64,000 bases of DNA from Halichondria panicea (GCF_963675165.1 NC_087377.1:13636198-13700197); one strand, 5' to 3'; positions 48,236 through 61,260 are shown, counted from the first letter of the stretch. The notes: generated by a model not told the origin, from the sequence alone. A program made the numbers and translations.

Positions 48236-49240
48236 TGCATATTGTAATGTGTATAATTATGAATGCACACATGTACATTGTCATACTAATTGTTACACAG
48301 ATAACACCCCATAAGATTCATCACCTTAATCGTGAAATCGTTGATGGTACCAGTATGAGCATACACACACCCTTGACAAAATAATTTGTATTCACAATCA
48401 AGTGAATGAGTAAAGGAGTTGCATACATGCATACATGCATGTACATAGACACTATTGACTCAATTCAACGACAACGTATTGGAAACCTCAACCTCGAGCT
48501 CGTCAATTATAAATAGATACACATTTAAGTGTATATGGGACAACACATTTTAAAATCAGCAAAGCGCTAGTATATCAGTAGTTTACAGATTATTGTCAGA
48601 GGCTTCAATACATCTGCAACACGGAAAATAGCTCATTACACACACGTACCTTTTCTCATCGTATCCATGATATTTCGATACTCCACACACATAACACACC
48701 CTCACCCCTTCACTCTTGTCTAATATAAAACCCTATTGCATGTAAAAAAATCTATACCATCATAAGCTGCTGCATCAGAAAGAGTTATATATTTCCCCTT
48801 TTAGTTTCTTGAACGTTATATTTGGGATAATATTCAAGATGCTTATACCGTATTACTAGAATGGTTTGCGAGTATCGAACTTTGATCAGCTCCCAAAAAT
48901 ACGATTGCAAAACCTAAATTAGTACTGGTAATTACACACATGCAATCATTGCATATGCCAGAACGCAGTAGCTAGATATAGCAAAGGGTCAATTTTTCTG
49001 CTGATTCGGCTCATTTGTAAAGGTTTTTGACTAGCAAAATATTCTAGTAGTATGATAATCACATATTAAATGTTCATGAGCACAATTAATTAGAAAGGCA
49101 GCTAGGCATGCTGGAATAACCATGCATGAGCGCGCATGCATACATACATGAATGGGTAAATTTTTAGCAAAGGACAGCCACCAGATGTGTTGTATCTTGT
49201 ATCAACAAAAATTATTATAACTGTCTACATGTATGAGATA
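48236..49240. other. Spacer upstream of gene H
   Basis: No gene was seen. The stretch AAACCTAAATTAGTACTGGT(A/G)ATTACACACA near 48910 also occurs near 38408, before the gene E TM exon, so it is part of a duplicated block. Confidence 0.45.
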
Positions 49241-49248
49241 CAAAAACA

Positions 49249-49269
49249 GGAAGTGTAATTAAAAAAGCT
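49249..49269 (+). promoter_or_regulatory. Conserved upstream motif, gene H
   Basis: GGAAGTGTAATTAAAAAAGC followed by T, 98 bp before the ATG. It is shared with genes G and I. Confidence 0.55.
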
Positions 49270-49346
49270 ATGAAAGTTATATTAAAACAAGGAGGTTGTC
49301 TAGCTAGTCAGTAATCACATTGACATGCATCAAGAAATAATTCAAG

Positions 49347-51671
49347 ATGACATTACATATATATTGGCTCATAGGAGTTCTCTTGATTTGCTTTCTGGCT
49401 GGCCTCAGCACTGGTAAGACTAACTATAGATTTCCTTACATTGAACACTGCATGTTTTGCAAAGCCCAATATTCAGTGAGTATGGAGAGACCATGTCCAA
49501 TGGAAACAGTCACTTTCACTTGCACCGCTCCTGGAGATTCCTTGAGATGGGTGTTTTCAGATAGTACTAGCTTCATTATCCTCTCCACCTCTGATCTCAA
49601 TGTACCCATTGTTGTATCAGGTTACACTGTGACACTGATTGCAGTTGATAATGCTACATTAACATCTACTCTGTCAAGAACAGCAGAGAATGGGATCACT
49701 GTGTCCTGTGTGGGGTTTGTGCTTACTCTGACCACTATAGGATCTTCAATGATCCGATTGGTTGGTGAGTTCCAGTTAATTAGTGTCTCGTCCATAATTG
49801 TAGTAATTTATTGTTAGATCCACCAGGACCACCTTCCACCATAAGAGTGAGACACTCCACTTTGAGCATCTTAGCCAATGAAGTCAGCGTAACTATTGGT
49901 TGGGACCCTCCTACTGAGACTGGTGGTAGAGATGACCTCACCTACACAGTGACCGTCTCACTTCCGGCCCAACTCTCTGCTACTGTCCTCACATCCACCT
50001 CCGTCACTCTGATTACCCAATACAAGGTGAACTATACTGTCAGTGTGGTGGCTACCAACTGTGCTGGGAACAGTACGACCGCTGAGTACAGTTTTAGGAT
50101 TGGTGAGTATTATTATTTTGGACACAGTGTAAACTCCTTCTCAGGCAATTGTCCTGTGTTGACCAACCCCATAAATGGAGCCTTGGGACCAGTGTCCAGC
50201 AGATTGCCAGGATCCACAGTAACCATCCAGTGTGATGTTGGGCATGTGTCTGCTGTTACTAGGGTGACATGTGAGGGTACATTGATGTGGAGTCCTGACC
50301 CTGAGGCTATTGAATGTGCAGCACTAACTACTCCCACAACTCGTGAGTTTAAGTTCTTGGTTATATATTTACCCTGTGTGTGCGCAGCGAGCAGCAAGGG
50401 TAGAGTGATTGTGGTGTGTGTGTGTCGATTTTTGTATGTGTGTGGACACAAAAATGAGCTGTTAGAGCGAACTAGACACTTTCGTTGTTGAGCTCTTATC
50501 TTGGTGTAGAGGGATTCTAGACAGGACAGGCTAGACAAACTAGCTAGAGACAGGCTCCTAGCTATAGGCAATAACAACTAGTTACAGACAAATTGACTTC
50601 ACAGTGTAGCTTAACCAAATTCTTAGATTGAGAAGCAAAACATCAACTGACATATACAGGTAAAGTGCATGAGGGTAAAGCAAAGTGAGGCAAAAAGGGT
50701 AAACCTTAAATACGTGGAGCGGGGCCCCAGAGGCTCGCACAATAACAAAGGGAGCATTAACAATGAGAATTGTTATAAATGATATCAACATCAACATCAA
50801 ATCATGGTTAAGGTAGTAGTAAAATTAATAAGGTTCTAATAAGTTAATTTAAAGTAAAGTGCATTGAGCATGAACATTCGTAGACTGCTTTAACGTTAAT
50901 GAGACAGTGGTTGAAAAATAATAGTTGTAGGTGATCTTCGAAGGTGACAAAAAACACTGTTTTATGTTTTATAATCGATCTAATCGTTGCTTTATAGATT
51001 TACGATCATTCCTCATAATGTTAAGGTTGTTACGATAAAAATGTTTGTATCTGTTTTGCTGCTGCATGTGCGATGAAGCTCAACGCACAGGGTGAATGCT
51101 CTACTGAGCACCTTGTTCTAACTGTATGTTATTTACACAGCTCCTCCAATGAACTGCAAGGCTCCACTATCCCCATCAACGAATGGCACCATCAGTAATC
51201 ATTCAGTACCAGCTCTTTCCGGTACGCAAGTGACCTTTCAGTGTGACGATGAGCTGTTCCCTGAGGGAATAATGACTGCTACCTGTCTAGCTACAGGAGA
51301 GTGGGACAAAAACCCACTCTGCAGAGGCAAGTGTATTCATTGCTTAAAGTAATCATGCTTCTATTATACCTTGAACCACTTATACAGCTGTTTCTTACAA
51401 TTGCGCCAGCCTATCTGAGGGGAGTCGATTTGATGCAGCTATCTCCATCAGTGTGGTTATCACGGCAGTTCTATTCACTGTCATTGGATTGTTGATGGGA
51501 CTCTTGATAATGTATTTGTTCATGCGTAAGAAGGCAGTGTACTCCCCTGGAGCCAAAGAGGAAGTTAACGTAAGACCCACTGTACCAGCTGGTCCTGTTT
51601 ATGAGGAGGTGTCACCCAAAGAGGAGATTGAACTCAACACTAATCAGGCGTATGGACCATTAGGACTGTGA
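49347..51671 (+). CDS. Receptor gene H: Ig-FN3-CCP-CCP-TM
   Basis: Six exons in phase 1 read without a stop: 49347-49413 (signal, WLIGVLLICFLAGLSTG), 49477-49764 (Ig-like, about 23-118), 49818-50102 (FN3, to about 213), 50145-50342 (CCP1), 51141-51326 (CCP2, to about 341) and 51388-51671 (stalk, TM about 359-386, tail). The predicted protein is 435 aa, a single-pass receptor with tail VYEEVSPKEEIEL and NQAYGPLGL. The CCP2 exon ends AGAG|GCAAGT, a GC donor also present in gene I; a GT four bases further would break phase. Intron 4 (798 bp) contains a repeat also found upstream of gene I. Intron 1 (63 bp) is open in frame and could be retained. It is the only intact subfamily-2 gene here. Confidence 0.87.
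50880..51125. repeat. Duplicated block in gene H intron 4
   Basis: ACTGCTTTAACGTTAATGAG ... CGACAAAAAACACTGTTTT-like ... ATCGTTGCTTTATA ... AATGAAGCTCAACGCAC matches 61965-62215 upstream of gene I. One copy is intronic and the other is a proximal upstream region. Confidence 0.7.
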
Positions 51672-51920
51672 AACGTTTGTTAATATGCATACTCATGAAG
51701 TAATGTATAATTATGAAAGCACTGCGGGTGCTGATGCCTCGATGGATGTATCAAAGCTATAAAACATAAAGCTACTAGCTATATAATTATTGCTAATACA
51801 CACATGATATAATGATGAATTAATTTTGCTGCAATGCAGGCTAAACATAACCGTCCTTTTTTCGCCATAGAACAAAAACATAATTTTATTGTGACGCTTA
51901 TATTAGAGTGGTATATAAGG

Positions 51921-52787
51921 CTATATTCAGACACAATGGATGTTCAGACACTCATTCTAAGGAAACAAGCAGTGATAAAACATTTTCTTTTGCACCATCT
52001 GATCAAGCATGTGTTACTATGAATGTATGCAAAAAAGAATTGATAAATATCAACTAGCTACTAAGTCTTCAAGAGCTGAAAATGTGCTAGTGTCTGCATG
52101 ATAAACGGTAAGAACAGACAAAAAAATTGATCACCATGGAGACACAACCTACCGTTTCTTCTGTAGGGGGATATGCTGAGAGTCACATAGTAATTATGTA
52201 AGGACAATAACTATATAAACAATAAAACACCCAAAGTTAGAGTTGCAAAACGCTTGTATGTCCATGCAGCAATTATTTCTCGCGTATCAATGATCAGATC
52301 GACAGCAATGGGGTCAAAGGTTAATGTTATTGGCACCCATGTGTAACTGAGGGCAAGGGTTAAAGGTTATTTGGTAGTTGTACGTGGATGTCAAAAGCCT
52401 TTGACCTTTGACCCCATTGCTGTCTGATCATTGATATGCGAGTAACTCAGCAGAAATATTTGCTGCATGGACATACTAAGCGTTTTGCAACTCTAACTTT
52501 GGGGGTTTTATTGTTTAGTTATTGTCCTTACATAATTACTATGTAACTCTCAGCATATCCCCCTACAGAAAAAGCGGTAGGTTGTGTCTGGTGATCGGTT
52601 TTTTTGTTTGTTCTTACCGTTTATCAGACACTAGCACATTTTCAGCTCTTGAAGTTGATATTTACAATTCTTTTTTGCATACATTCATAGTAACACATGC
52701 TTGATCAGATGGTGCAAAAGAAAATGTTTTATCACTGCTTGTTTCTTTAGAATGAGTGTCTGAACATCCATTGTGTCTGAATATAGA
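51921..52787. mobile_element. Foldback element, ~390-bp arms
   Basis: The left arm (51921 to about 52318) and right arm (about 52389-52787) are inverse copies. Landmarks are CTATATTCAGACACAATGG, AAACATTTTCTTTTGCACCA, GGGGGATATGCTGAGAG and TGGGGTCAAAGG. The centre is about 70 bp. Arm divergence is low. No transposase and no clear target duplication were seen. Confidence 0.85.
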
Positions 52788-53229
52788 TGCCTAACTCTAG
52801 CGATAGAACGTAAAGTAATAGTAGCTGTTCCACAAGGTCAATTACACGTATAGCCTTGATTTTAGGCCACGTTATAAATTCCCCAGCAACAAATATTTCC
52901 AGAATCTATTCGGCGCTCAATTGGAGTAAAAAATTATTTGTTGGGCTTGGCGCTTCTTTTAGAGTGGTGCTGTAATTCATCACCTTATATAATGTTAATA
53001 GGTTGAAATTGGTGATGTATAGGAGTATGTATGCATGCATATAATTATTCTGCCAAATATCTGCTGCATGCTGTGTATGTGTGCACGAGTGTATATTATA
53101 GTATAAGAGAGAGTTGCATACATACTTGATTGAGTACTATTGACTTAATTACAGATACATGTATAAGTGCAGTGCAGTGCAGTATGCAGGGGGCGGGGGT
53201 GAGTCAAAATGCCAGTTGTGTCTCCCATG
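52788..53229. other. Non-coding stretch
   Basis: No gene was seen. It is AT-rich sequence between the foldback element and a minisatellite. Confidence 0.45.
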
Positions 53230-53665
53230 AGTCTTATTTATTATATAGGTGTCGTATATAGGTAATACAAAATAGGTGTCCAATATATGAAAAAGGTGTA
53301 CTATAGTATTAAAGAGGTGTCTTATATACGAAATAGGTGTCTTATATACGAAATAGGTGTCTTATATACAAAATAGGTGTCCAATATATGAAAAAGGTGT
53401 ACTATAGTATTAAAGAGGTGTCTTATATACGAAATAGGTGTCTTATATACGAAATAGGTGTCTTATATATGAAAAAGGTGTACTATAATATTAAAAAGGT
53501 GTCTTATATACGAAATAGGTGTCCTATATAGTATTAAAGAGGTGTCTTATATACGAAATAGGTGTCCTATATAATTATGAAATAGGTGTCCTATATAGTA
53601 TTAAAGAGGTGTCTTATATACGAAATAGGTGTCCTTTAAATACTAAATTTAATACGTGTCCTATA
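53230..53665. repeat. Minisatellite, GGTGTCTTATATACGAAATA unit
   Basis: About 20 copies of a 20-bp unit and variants (TATGAAAAAGGTGTACTATA, TATTAAAGAGG). ORFs such as SYIRNRCLIYK are repeat translations. Confidence 0.92.
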
Positions 53666-53767
53666 TATAGGTGTCTTAAATAAATGTGTGTGTACGTGTG
53701 TGTGTGGAGGGTTAGGATTAACTTGTTCTAAACTTTCTTTGCTATTCTCTTTTAGGGCAGTGAAGTT

Positions 53768-54082
53768 TATTATACATCGGTGCGCATGCGCAAGCGAGGT
53801 ATACGGTAGTGTTTTTGTGTGTCTGTGTGTCTGTGTGTGTATAGACTGCTACAGCTGCTCAAGGATGAATCAAGTGCAAGTAAGAGTTTCTATAGGCTTC
53901 TAGTCATGTTTTCTTGGATTTTAATTTGTGGATTTGCAAAATAATGCTTCGTTCTCGAGTTATGCCTAGTTTTGCTTACTTGGAATGCCATTGCAGCCTT
54001 TTCAGAAAAGTGCGTAGCAAAATTTGTTCACCGAGTGTTGCTACTCTACTTAGTAGTTAGCTCTGCACTAGAACACTAGCTG
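53768..54082. repeat. CA-bearing interspersed repeat, copy 4 (reversed)
   Basis: The family landmarks run in reverse (ATACATCGGTGCGCATGCGC ... GAGGTATACGGTAGTG ... GAGTTATGCCTAGTTTTGCT). The internal tract is an interrupted GT array. Confidence 0.85.
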
Positions 54083-54430
54083 TTGGCAGCTTCAAGGGTG
54101 AGAAGAGAGCTGCAAGGCTCTGCTGACGCAGCCATTAATTTTAGACTTGAACTTTTGGCATCGATAGTACAATCATGGTTGATCATTACCTACTCTTTGA
54201 GTTTCCGTTTCCCTTGTGATTCTGCCTGCATGCAAGCAATTAATGCAAAAGCTATTAATTTTATGTCATGTAGCTTTGGCACCTCACCGAGGCATCAGCA
54301 CCCACAGTGCTTTCACTATTAGAATATAAGGCAGCAAAGGCAGCTTATGCAGCATGTGAAAACTGCAAATTCTTATACATGTATGTAAAACAGTAGGTGG
54401 GTGTGGCTAAAACTACTACAGAAATAAACC

Positions 54431-55798
54431 ATAGATAGTAGAGGAAGGGGATTGGAAACGGGATCACGTGAGCTTACGTTTGCAACGTAAAGCCTCTGGA
54501 CAGTCCGCATGTCAACCAATAGACACCTTGAGGTGTGATTTCACTGGTTTTGAGGCCAAGAGAAGGTTTTGAAAAGAAGCAAATGAGAGAATTTTTAATA
54601 CTAGGTAAGTAAATGTATGAATAGCCCTAAAACTTGTCCTTTAGGTATGGCTAGGTACAAAATGAAACATTATTACTACTGTGTGTGTGTGTGTGCATGC
54701 GTGCGTGAGTGATAAGGATCTCAACTAACAATTTGTGCTACAGAAATATCATGGATTTGGCTAGCTTGTCCATAATTGTGTTCTAAGCACGGAAACTCAC
54801 CACTTAAGTCTTTGTGGATGTGCTGCTTGACCAGCTGGGATTCAGAGAATAAAATGTTTCATGCTTGATAAAGGGAACTTCCAGTATATTGGTGTATTCG
54901 AAGAAGTACGTACCAAAGTACATGTATGTTAGAATGAATGGCTTGTACACCGTCTCACTTTTAGTTTATACTCATTACCACTAACATCTAACATAGATAA
55001 AGGAAAGGGATTGGAAATGGAAGGGGTACAATCCATGTTTCCCGGTAGTTTAATGGAGGCCGTTATTCTACATGCAGTGGCGTACAAATTATTGAAGCAT
55101 AGACGCTGAAGTTTATTCACTAAAAAAAGGTCATCACTTTTCCTCAGCAGTAAGCATGCGCATCAGATGGCCCTGCCCACATATCCATTACATGACATCA
55201 TTCTAGTAACTATGCGCATACAGTACTGCAGAATAGATCGACAGATTACAGTTTCAAGCTAAGTTGCAGTTGATGGAGCACAAAAGGAGGGGGGCTCTAG
55301 CCCCGTCAGCCCCCTCTGCCTACCCTACTGACATGAAGAAAATTAATTGCAACGGACTAGAACCAGTCACTATAGTGTCTGTGAGGGCGAGTAGCATTGT
55401 TAGAGGTGCTGTATTGATGTTATATAGAGGACCTTTGGATGCAAGTCAGAGTAAAACCCCAAATACCATGTTTTGTGTCTTGGGTGAGATTCAGAGGGGC
55501 AATTTTCTGCCAGCCAATCTTAATCCAGCTAAAGGAGATGTAGTGCTAATAAAACCTTCCTGATGCTGTTAATGTAAGACGCAGCTTACCTCCCAATAAC
55601 AGCACAAAGCACTGGTACAATACCTGCCTGAATGCCTGAATGATCGTCTCTTATAGCAGAGTTTTAAGTCAACGCTATCGTTTCCACTAATTAAAAAGTG
55701 AAACACAGATAAGATCAAGGGCATTCTAATCACAAGCATCAAGTCTATGTACGTTAGCACGTGATCCGCTTCTGTTTCCAATCCCTTTAATAATCTAT
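54431..55798. repeat. Inverted repeat interval with ~48-bp arms
   Basis: ATAGTAGAGGAAGGGGATTG ... GGATCACGTGAGCTTACG at 54431-54479 pairs with the inverse at 55751-55798. A third partial copy lies at 55000-55020. Inside are a relic of the minus-strand gene (54760-54840), a MITE (55075-55330) and an open piece at 55333-55563 (landmark GEIQRGNFLPANLNPAKGDV) of unknown origin. Confidence 0.5.
55075..55330. mobile_element. MITE with 5-bp TSD ACATG
   Basis: It begins CAGTGGCGTAC and ends CTACCCTACTG. ACATG is duplicated at 55070-55074 and 55331-55335. Its length is 256 bp. End type and TSD length match the MITE in the HECT exon. Confidence 0.75.
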
Positions 55799-56117
55799 GC
55801 TTCTAACAGTGACTGCATACTCACCAGCCTCACAAATAGTCAAGAGTTTCTGAGAGATCTCATTGAGATGATCTGCCAGCTTCAGCAACTCTTCATCCAT
55901 CAATCACTTCGGTACATCACTTCACAAAACAGACGGTAAAGATCCATGCACTACACAATAAACATCAAGTGAGACAAGGGTACTAGCTCTGATAAAGGGT
56001 CATGCAATCTACAACTATTATTTGAAGTAATTATTAGTATTAATTTAAGGTCACAGTAGAAAAAGACATAGCTTGCAGCTAGAGTATAGTCTACTGCTTT
56101 TCACTCCAGCATGATGT

Positions 56118-56231
56118 TTAGTTAACACTCGTACCAAGTTAAAAATCAACTTCTCTAATCTTGTATAGATCTAGTTGATTTGGTAAAGAGTGTTAACTAA
56201 ACATAATTATGTCATATCATATGATATGACA
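56118..56231. repeat. Hairpin plus 22-bp perfect palindrome
   Basis: TAGTTAACACTC...AATCAACT pairs with AGTTGATTTGGTAAAGAGTG..., an imperfect 80-bp hairpin. TGTCATATCATATGATATGA plus CA (56210-56231) is perfectly self-complementary. Both lie within 175 bp upstream of gene F. Confidence 0.7.
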
Positions 56232-56288
56232 TTGTTTACAGTGGGGAACTTAGCTTAGTTAAATCATAGAGCTAGATCTAGCTCTGTC

Positions 56289-58345
56289 ATGATGTCTTGG
56301 CCTAATTTCCTATTTTTACTTTTGCTTTATAGACACACAGCTACAGGTGAGTCCAATACAGCATCTAAAATATATATACTAGATCTCCATACCGTTAACT
56401 TCAACAGAGGCCTCTCTGGTGTCCAACAGCAGTGTTGCATGTCCTGGAGAGGCAGTTCTGTTCACATGCTCTGTGCCTGGTGATATGTCTAGTGTACTGA
56501 GATGGCAAGTTGATCCTCCAGCAGAGTCTGGGTTAATGACTATGCAAAGTACACTCTTCCTTGGTTCTCTAGTCGGTCGAAGGGACACATTTGGATTTGG
56601 AGTGATCATGTTTGAGGCTGTTCTTGTGAGCAGTGACGGAGTAAACCTGACTTCTACTCTCATCAACCTCAGTGAAGTGTCTGTACTGGATGGAAGCATT
56701 GTCACCTGTACTTTAAATGGTCTTACAGTTGTTGAACTACAGCAGACAATATTGGTTGCTGGTGAGGAGCTATCTTTACTAATCTAGCACAGTCTCTTAT
56801 TGATGTCACACACAGGTAATCCAACCTCTCCACTAAACCCAAGAATATCCTCCACTCTAAATCAACCCAGTTCCTCTAATATCACTCTGGACTGGGACCC
56901 TCCCTCCTCTACTGGTGGTGTGTCTGTCAGGTATGTCCTCGTCATCTCCCCAACACCTCTCTCCGGGTCACCAGTCACTGTGGACACCACCTTAGCACAA
57001 ATCACTGTCTCCTACAACGTTATATACAATGGGACTATCAGAGCTGACAACTGTGCTGGAATAAATCAAACTAGAATTGTGAATCTGGGTAAGCTCATTA
57101 AACGTCATGTACATTGTATATATATCTATGCTCCTTTTCTTACAGTTGTGTGCCCCACACCGTCTACTGCTGCTGGTGTGACCATCACCAACACACCTCC
57201 TGTCACTATTGGTGGATCCATGCTCACCTTCACATGTAGTGGAGACAATGAAGTGAGAACCTCAACCTGTGGCAGTAGTGGATGGTCTCCTGACCCTGGG
57301 ACCTTTGACTGCAGCAGTCCGATTACAGGTATATAATCTTAATCATACATGCTTCTTTTCATTGGTGTCCTCATTAGATCCCCCAGTCACCTGTGGCTTT
57401 CCTGATGCACCATCCAGAGGTAGTGTGGACATCAGTGGTGGGACACCACCCTTCTCACTGGGTTCAGAGGTTACCTATCACTGTGACGAGGGACTGTTCC
57501 CCTTTGATGTGAGGACCAGCACATGCACTGATGTGGGGGGTAGGGGAGAGTGGGTGGAGAATCCTGGGAGCTTGATGTGCAGGGAGAGACCAGGTGAAAT
57601 GTAGTTGATCAGAACAAGATTTTCCTGCGAAAAAATAATTTCTGTCTGCATGCATGATCTGTCTACAATTGTAATTCAATGGCAGGTCATATAATATTGG
57701 GTGCTCATATTGAGCTGATGAGATACAAACATCTGTCATGTGCTATAGTCATAGTATAATCATAATTATGATACAGATATTTTCTGACCGTCCATATAAT
57801 TATAGTCAACTGCACTGTACCTGTTGAGCCCTGCAACGGTGCTATAGTGGACCATGAGAGGTTGAACGAGACAGTGTTGGAGGGAACAGTGCTGACTTAC
57901 CAGTGTAACAATGGACTCTCATTGACTGGACCCAACACCATTACTTGCACTAATGCTGGAGTCTGGAGCACTGAGCCTGAGGCAATCATGTGTGTACTTA
58001 TGACTGAAGGTGATATAATATTATAAATGAGCTTTGTAATTGTTCGCTATTTATATACTACCGGTATCTCATCTAACAGTTTCTACTGTCGCTTCCTTGT
58101 CCACTTCTGCAACTGTCGCAATCAGTGTGGTCATCACTTTCATTGTCACTCTAGTCATTGGGTTCCTCACTGGACTGCTGGTGATGCATCTTTTCTCTCG
58201 TAAGAAAGCAGTGTACTTTCCAGCAACTGAAGGACAATCTAATGTAGGACCCACTGCACCAGTTGGTCCTGTTTATGAGGAGGTGTCACCTAAAGAGGAG
58301 ATTGAACTCAACACAAACCAAGCATACGGACCAGTAGGACTGTGA
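56289..58345 (+). CDS. Receptor gene F: Ig-FN3-CCP-CCP-CCP-TM
   Basis: Seven phase-1 exons without a stop: 56289-56346 (signal, MMSWPNFLFLLLLYRHTAT), 56408-56761 (Ig-like, about 20-137; C in VACPGE and FTC, W in LRWQV), 56816-57088 (FN3, to about 228; LDWDPPSSTGGVSVRYVLV), 57146-57328 (CCP1), 57378-57593 (CCP2), 57806-58009 (CCP3, to about 429) and 58080-58345 (TM about 441-467, tail). The predicted protein is 517 aa. The tail reads VYEEVSPKEEIEL and NQAYGPVGL. NxT/NxS sites occur in Ig and FN3. Exon sizes for CCP1-3 (183, 216, 204) equal those of gene E. It is the most complete subfamily-1 gene. Role inferred as cell-surface recognition with tyrosine signalling. Confidence 0.88.
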
Positions 58346-59510
58346 AACTCATTCACTTTTTATTTTAATATTCATGCAATGACTTATATTAATTGCGATC
58401 ATTCTGGCATTTCGTTTGTTTTACAGACTATCATGATAGACGCTATGATTTATTATAGTGTTTTATCCTTTGTATAATTATTATATATAACCTCTCAATA
58501 TAATAATTTATATATTGCATTCCCTAATACAGGCAGGAGGTTATTATTTTGCTGTAAATTTGTCATTATTATAACGTGGTGTTTTTGACTTCCTCAAAGA
58601 AATGGTGTGGTTCCTTTGAAACAAGTGATCAATCTCGACAGTTATTATAACTATGCCTCGGTGTGGGTAGTATGTGCATTATACTCTAGCTTTCAGTATA
58701 CTATTGTTTTCCTTGCAACTTTTATTATATATTCAGCATCAGATACGTTCATTGAGAACAATGTAAACAATACATGTACGTAGCACTGCATCTGTTCACA
58801 TATTTAGCAAAGAGTAGTAAGAAAAAACAACAATTAAGCTACATTAATTATACAACTGCATGTCACTGTTCTGTCAGACTTGTCCAGATTCCTGCAGCAA
58901 ATATAAATCACAGTACATAAAGTATTTGTAAGAAAAACAATTATTAACGAGTGGTGCAAGCTGCGCAGTGAAAATGCCTCTCGCCATGTTTTGCTTCTGT
59001 CACTCAAAAAGTGATTATTATAGAGACAGAAACTAGACATTACGCAATGCCGGACTCACATTGGATCGTGTTGTTCTATTCTAAAAGTGAGACAGTCCAC
59101 TCCAGCAGACTAGGCATTGTCACAGCTCTGTGACGTGGGTGGAGGGGGAGTACATGTAAATAACTGGAGTATATACATTACCTATTAAACAATGGACACA
59201 AAAGTGTTTTGGAGCAAACGTTAACCTGTGCTATTGTAAATAATGTCTTCTATACAGCGTTGGAGCAACATTATTGAACACACTCAAAGAAAATGGATAA
59301 CGAAATAGAAAGAGAGTATTAGAACAACATCAAACACATGCATGCACTCAAAATAAATGTAGCGTAGTCACAGTGCAACACAAATACAAGCAATTAAATG
59401 TACTGTAGAATCCACTACTCTGTTTCAGTGAAGCACTGGTGTCTAAGAAATTTCAACCCACACACTATCACTATAAAACAACTGGAGAGCTAGCTACTTT
59501 CATACATCTA
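58346..59510. other. Spacer after gene F
   Basis: The first half resembles the spacer after gene C (ATAACGTGG, GACTTCCTCAA, ACTATGCCTCGGTGTG). Near 59090-59160 a block matches 41095-41165 and 46130-46195. No intact gene was seen. Confidence 0.5.
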
Positions 59511-59518
59511 CTCATCTC

Positions 59519-60725
59519 ACCAGTTTGAGCAGTGTCTCCAGGAGGTTGATGTGTTTAGGGTAGTGTCTGTGTTGTAGTGTCTGAGCACAGAGGGGGAGGA
59601 GGGAAGACATTAGGTCACCACACCCACTTACACTACTCAGCTCTCCAGCAGGAGAAGGAACTGGAGGGGGTGTACAATGGGTTAAAACTACCATTATTAT
59701 TATACGTACTCTATACCTCAATGAACAACACACACACAACACATTCACAAGCTGTACACAACACTTGTGTCACTGGCTGATACAGTGACCACACCACATT
59801 TATCTACCTACTATACAGCACATCTACAAAAGTGCACCTAATCCACATGTCACATCAACATACCCATACCACACTCAATCTCATCTCCACACACAACATG
59901 CACACACTCTCACCCCTCACTCTTCTCCCACGGCTCTCCCAGCTTGTGATAGTGTGAGTCCATACATCCTCCCCTCCTCATTTTGGGAGCCAGTGAACCA
60001 CACGAGTACATCTGCTGGTCTGTATGAGTCGGGTCGTCATGGATACGATGTACCACACCAAACACAGACGGTCCAGGATCAATACCACAGGAGCTGAGGA
60101 AGGGGGAGGATGAACAATAGTAAAACAATTCAATCGTAAACACAATCATCAATAGCTAAGCGTATTACATCTTTCAGACAGCTGTTCAGGTAGTAACACA
60201 GTCGAAAGAGCTTTCAATGCTCAATATTGAAAGCCAAGCAGCAGCTCACAAGGTTAGAGAAAGAGACAGAGAAACTTTGAGTGCTATACAAGTAATGAAC
60301 TGAGCAAACAAATAAATATACAATCTTGACAGTACGTACACCTCAAATTATCAGCACAGTCTATAGTCTGTACAGTGTCTCGCCATAGGCCTTGGTAATA
60401 CTAGTGAGAGCAGCAGCTGCAGTTACAGTGTGGTAACAGTTAGTTTTTCTTACTTTCACTCTTCTGGGAAGCATCCCAGGAAGTTACCACTGGTCAGACA
60501 GCTACATGTACAGGTGGCTAAAGAAATTAAGGGGCGGGATATGAACAGACTAAGAGTCGTCATGGAAACACTCCAACAACAGTACTAAAAAAAGTCAAAA
60601 TCTACACTTTAATGACCAAAGATTTCGCTGTATGCAAAAATCCCATCACCCACTCACCACAAAGTGCTCTGTTCATCCTCCAGGTCTCCTGAGAGTAGAG
60701 CCTCACTCTCAGTCACATAGTACCT
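59519..60725 (-). pseudogene. Minus-strand exon relics, third set
   Basis: At about 59650-59519, ending at a GTGAGA donor, a piece reads ELSSVSGCGDLMSSLLPLCA and then KHINLLETLLKL. At about 60105-59930 a piece reads CGIDPGPSVFGVVHRIHDDP, then YSCGSLAPKMRRGGCMD, then HYHKLGEPWEK. At about 60420-60370 a piece reads ALTSITKAYGETLYRL. At 60725-60655 there is a broken copy of the YYVAEGVRLYSQETW exon. These match relics at 42-47 kb. Unrecognised gene; pseudogene copies inferred from frame breaks and isolation. Confidence 0.45.
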
Positions 60726-60927
60726 AGGAGAGGGAGAAATAGTGAAATACAGTAGAACAATAAACAAAGAACCTTCAGAGAAAAGGGACACGTACTGATA
60801 AGGAAAATGCTTCCGTGTCGTAAATATTAATAAACAATAGACAGTGCGAAATCATTCAACCAATATGCACATTCTGTACTATATATTTATTATATAGGGT
60901 GAGTAGATTTGGTAAAGAGGTTGTAAT

Positions 60928-60928
60928 A

Positions 60929-60961
<33 letters not shown>
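60928..60961. repeat. (AAT)n microsatellite
   Basis: About 11 AAT units. Confidence 0.95.
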
Positions 60962-60962
<1 letters not shown>

Positions 60963-61260
60963 TTATAGTTATACTATTGTGGTTTCTAGGGATTTATGGC
61001 AGTAAACCCACCAAGCACAAGGGCGTAGCCCAAGGGCAAGGTGGTTTACACCAACCATGCAGTATGCACATTCTGTACTATATATATAGGGTGGGTAGAT
61101 TTGGTTATAATCAGTAATTATGTTATACTTATTGTTCACTATATCAGAATTTATGGCAGTAAACCTCCGAGGACAAGGGCAAAGCCCCGAGGCCAAGGAT
61201 GGTTTACATTTGCTATAAATTAAAATGTAGTGGACAATAAGTGTTATATATATAGATCTA
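60960..61260. repeat. Two copies of a TTTATGGCAGTAAACC block
   Basis: A block from GATTTATGGCAGTAAACC to AAGG(C/A)..GGTTTACA occurs at about 60990-61050 and 61149-61210. It is interleaved with copies of GGGTGGGTAGATTTGGT (60897, 61090). The arms are partly inverted (GGTTTAC/GTAAACC). Confidence 0.6.

Noticed and set aside
47901-48284. 127-residue minus-strand ORF rich in Pro, Ser and His
   Set aside because: It covers the 57-bp tandem repeat at 48070-48226. The coding look comes from the repeat.
53337-53531. 64-residue ORF SYIRNRCLIYK...
   Set aside because: Direct translation of the 20-bp minisatellite.
55264-55563. 99-residue ORF (MQLMEHKRRGALAPS...) as a gene
   Set aside because: Its first part is the end of a MITE (to 55330). 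Only the later part looks protein-like, and I cannot tie it to a family or exons.
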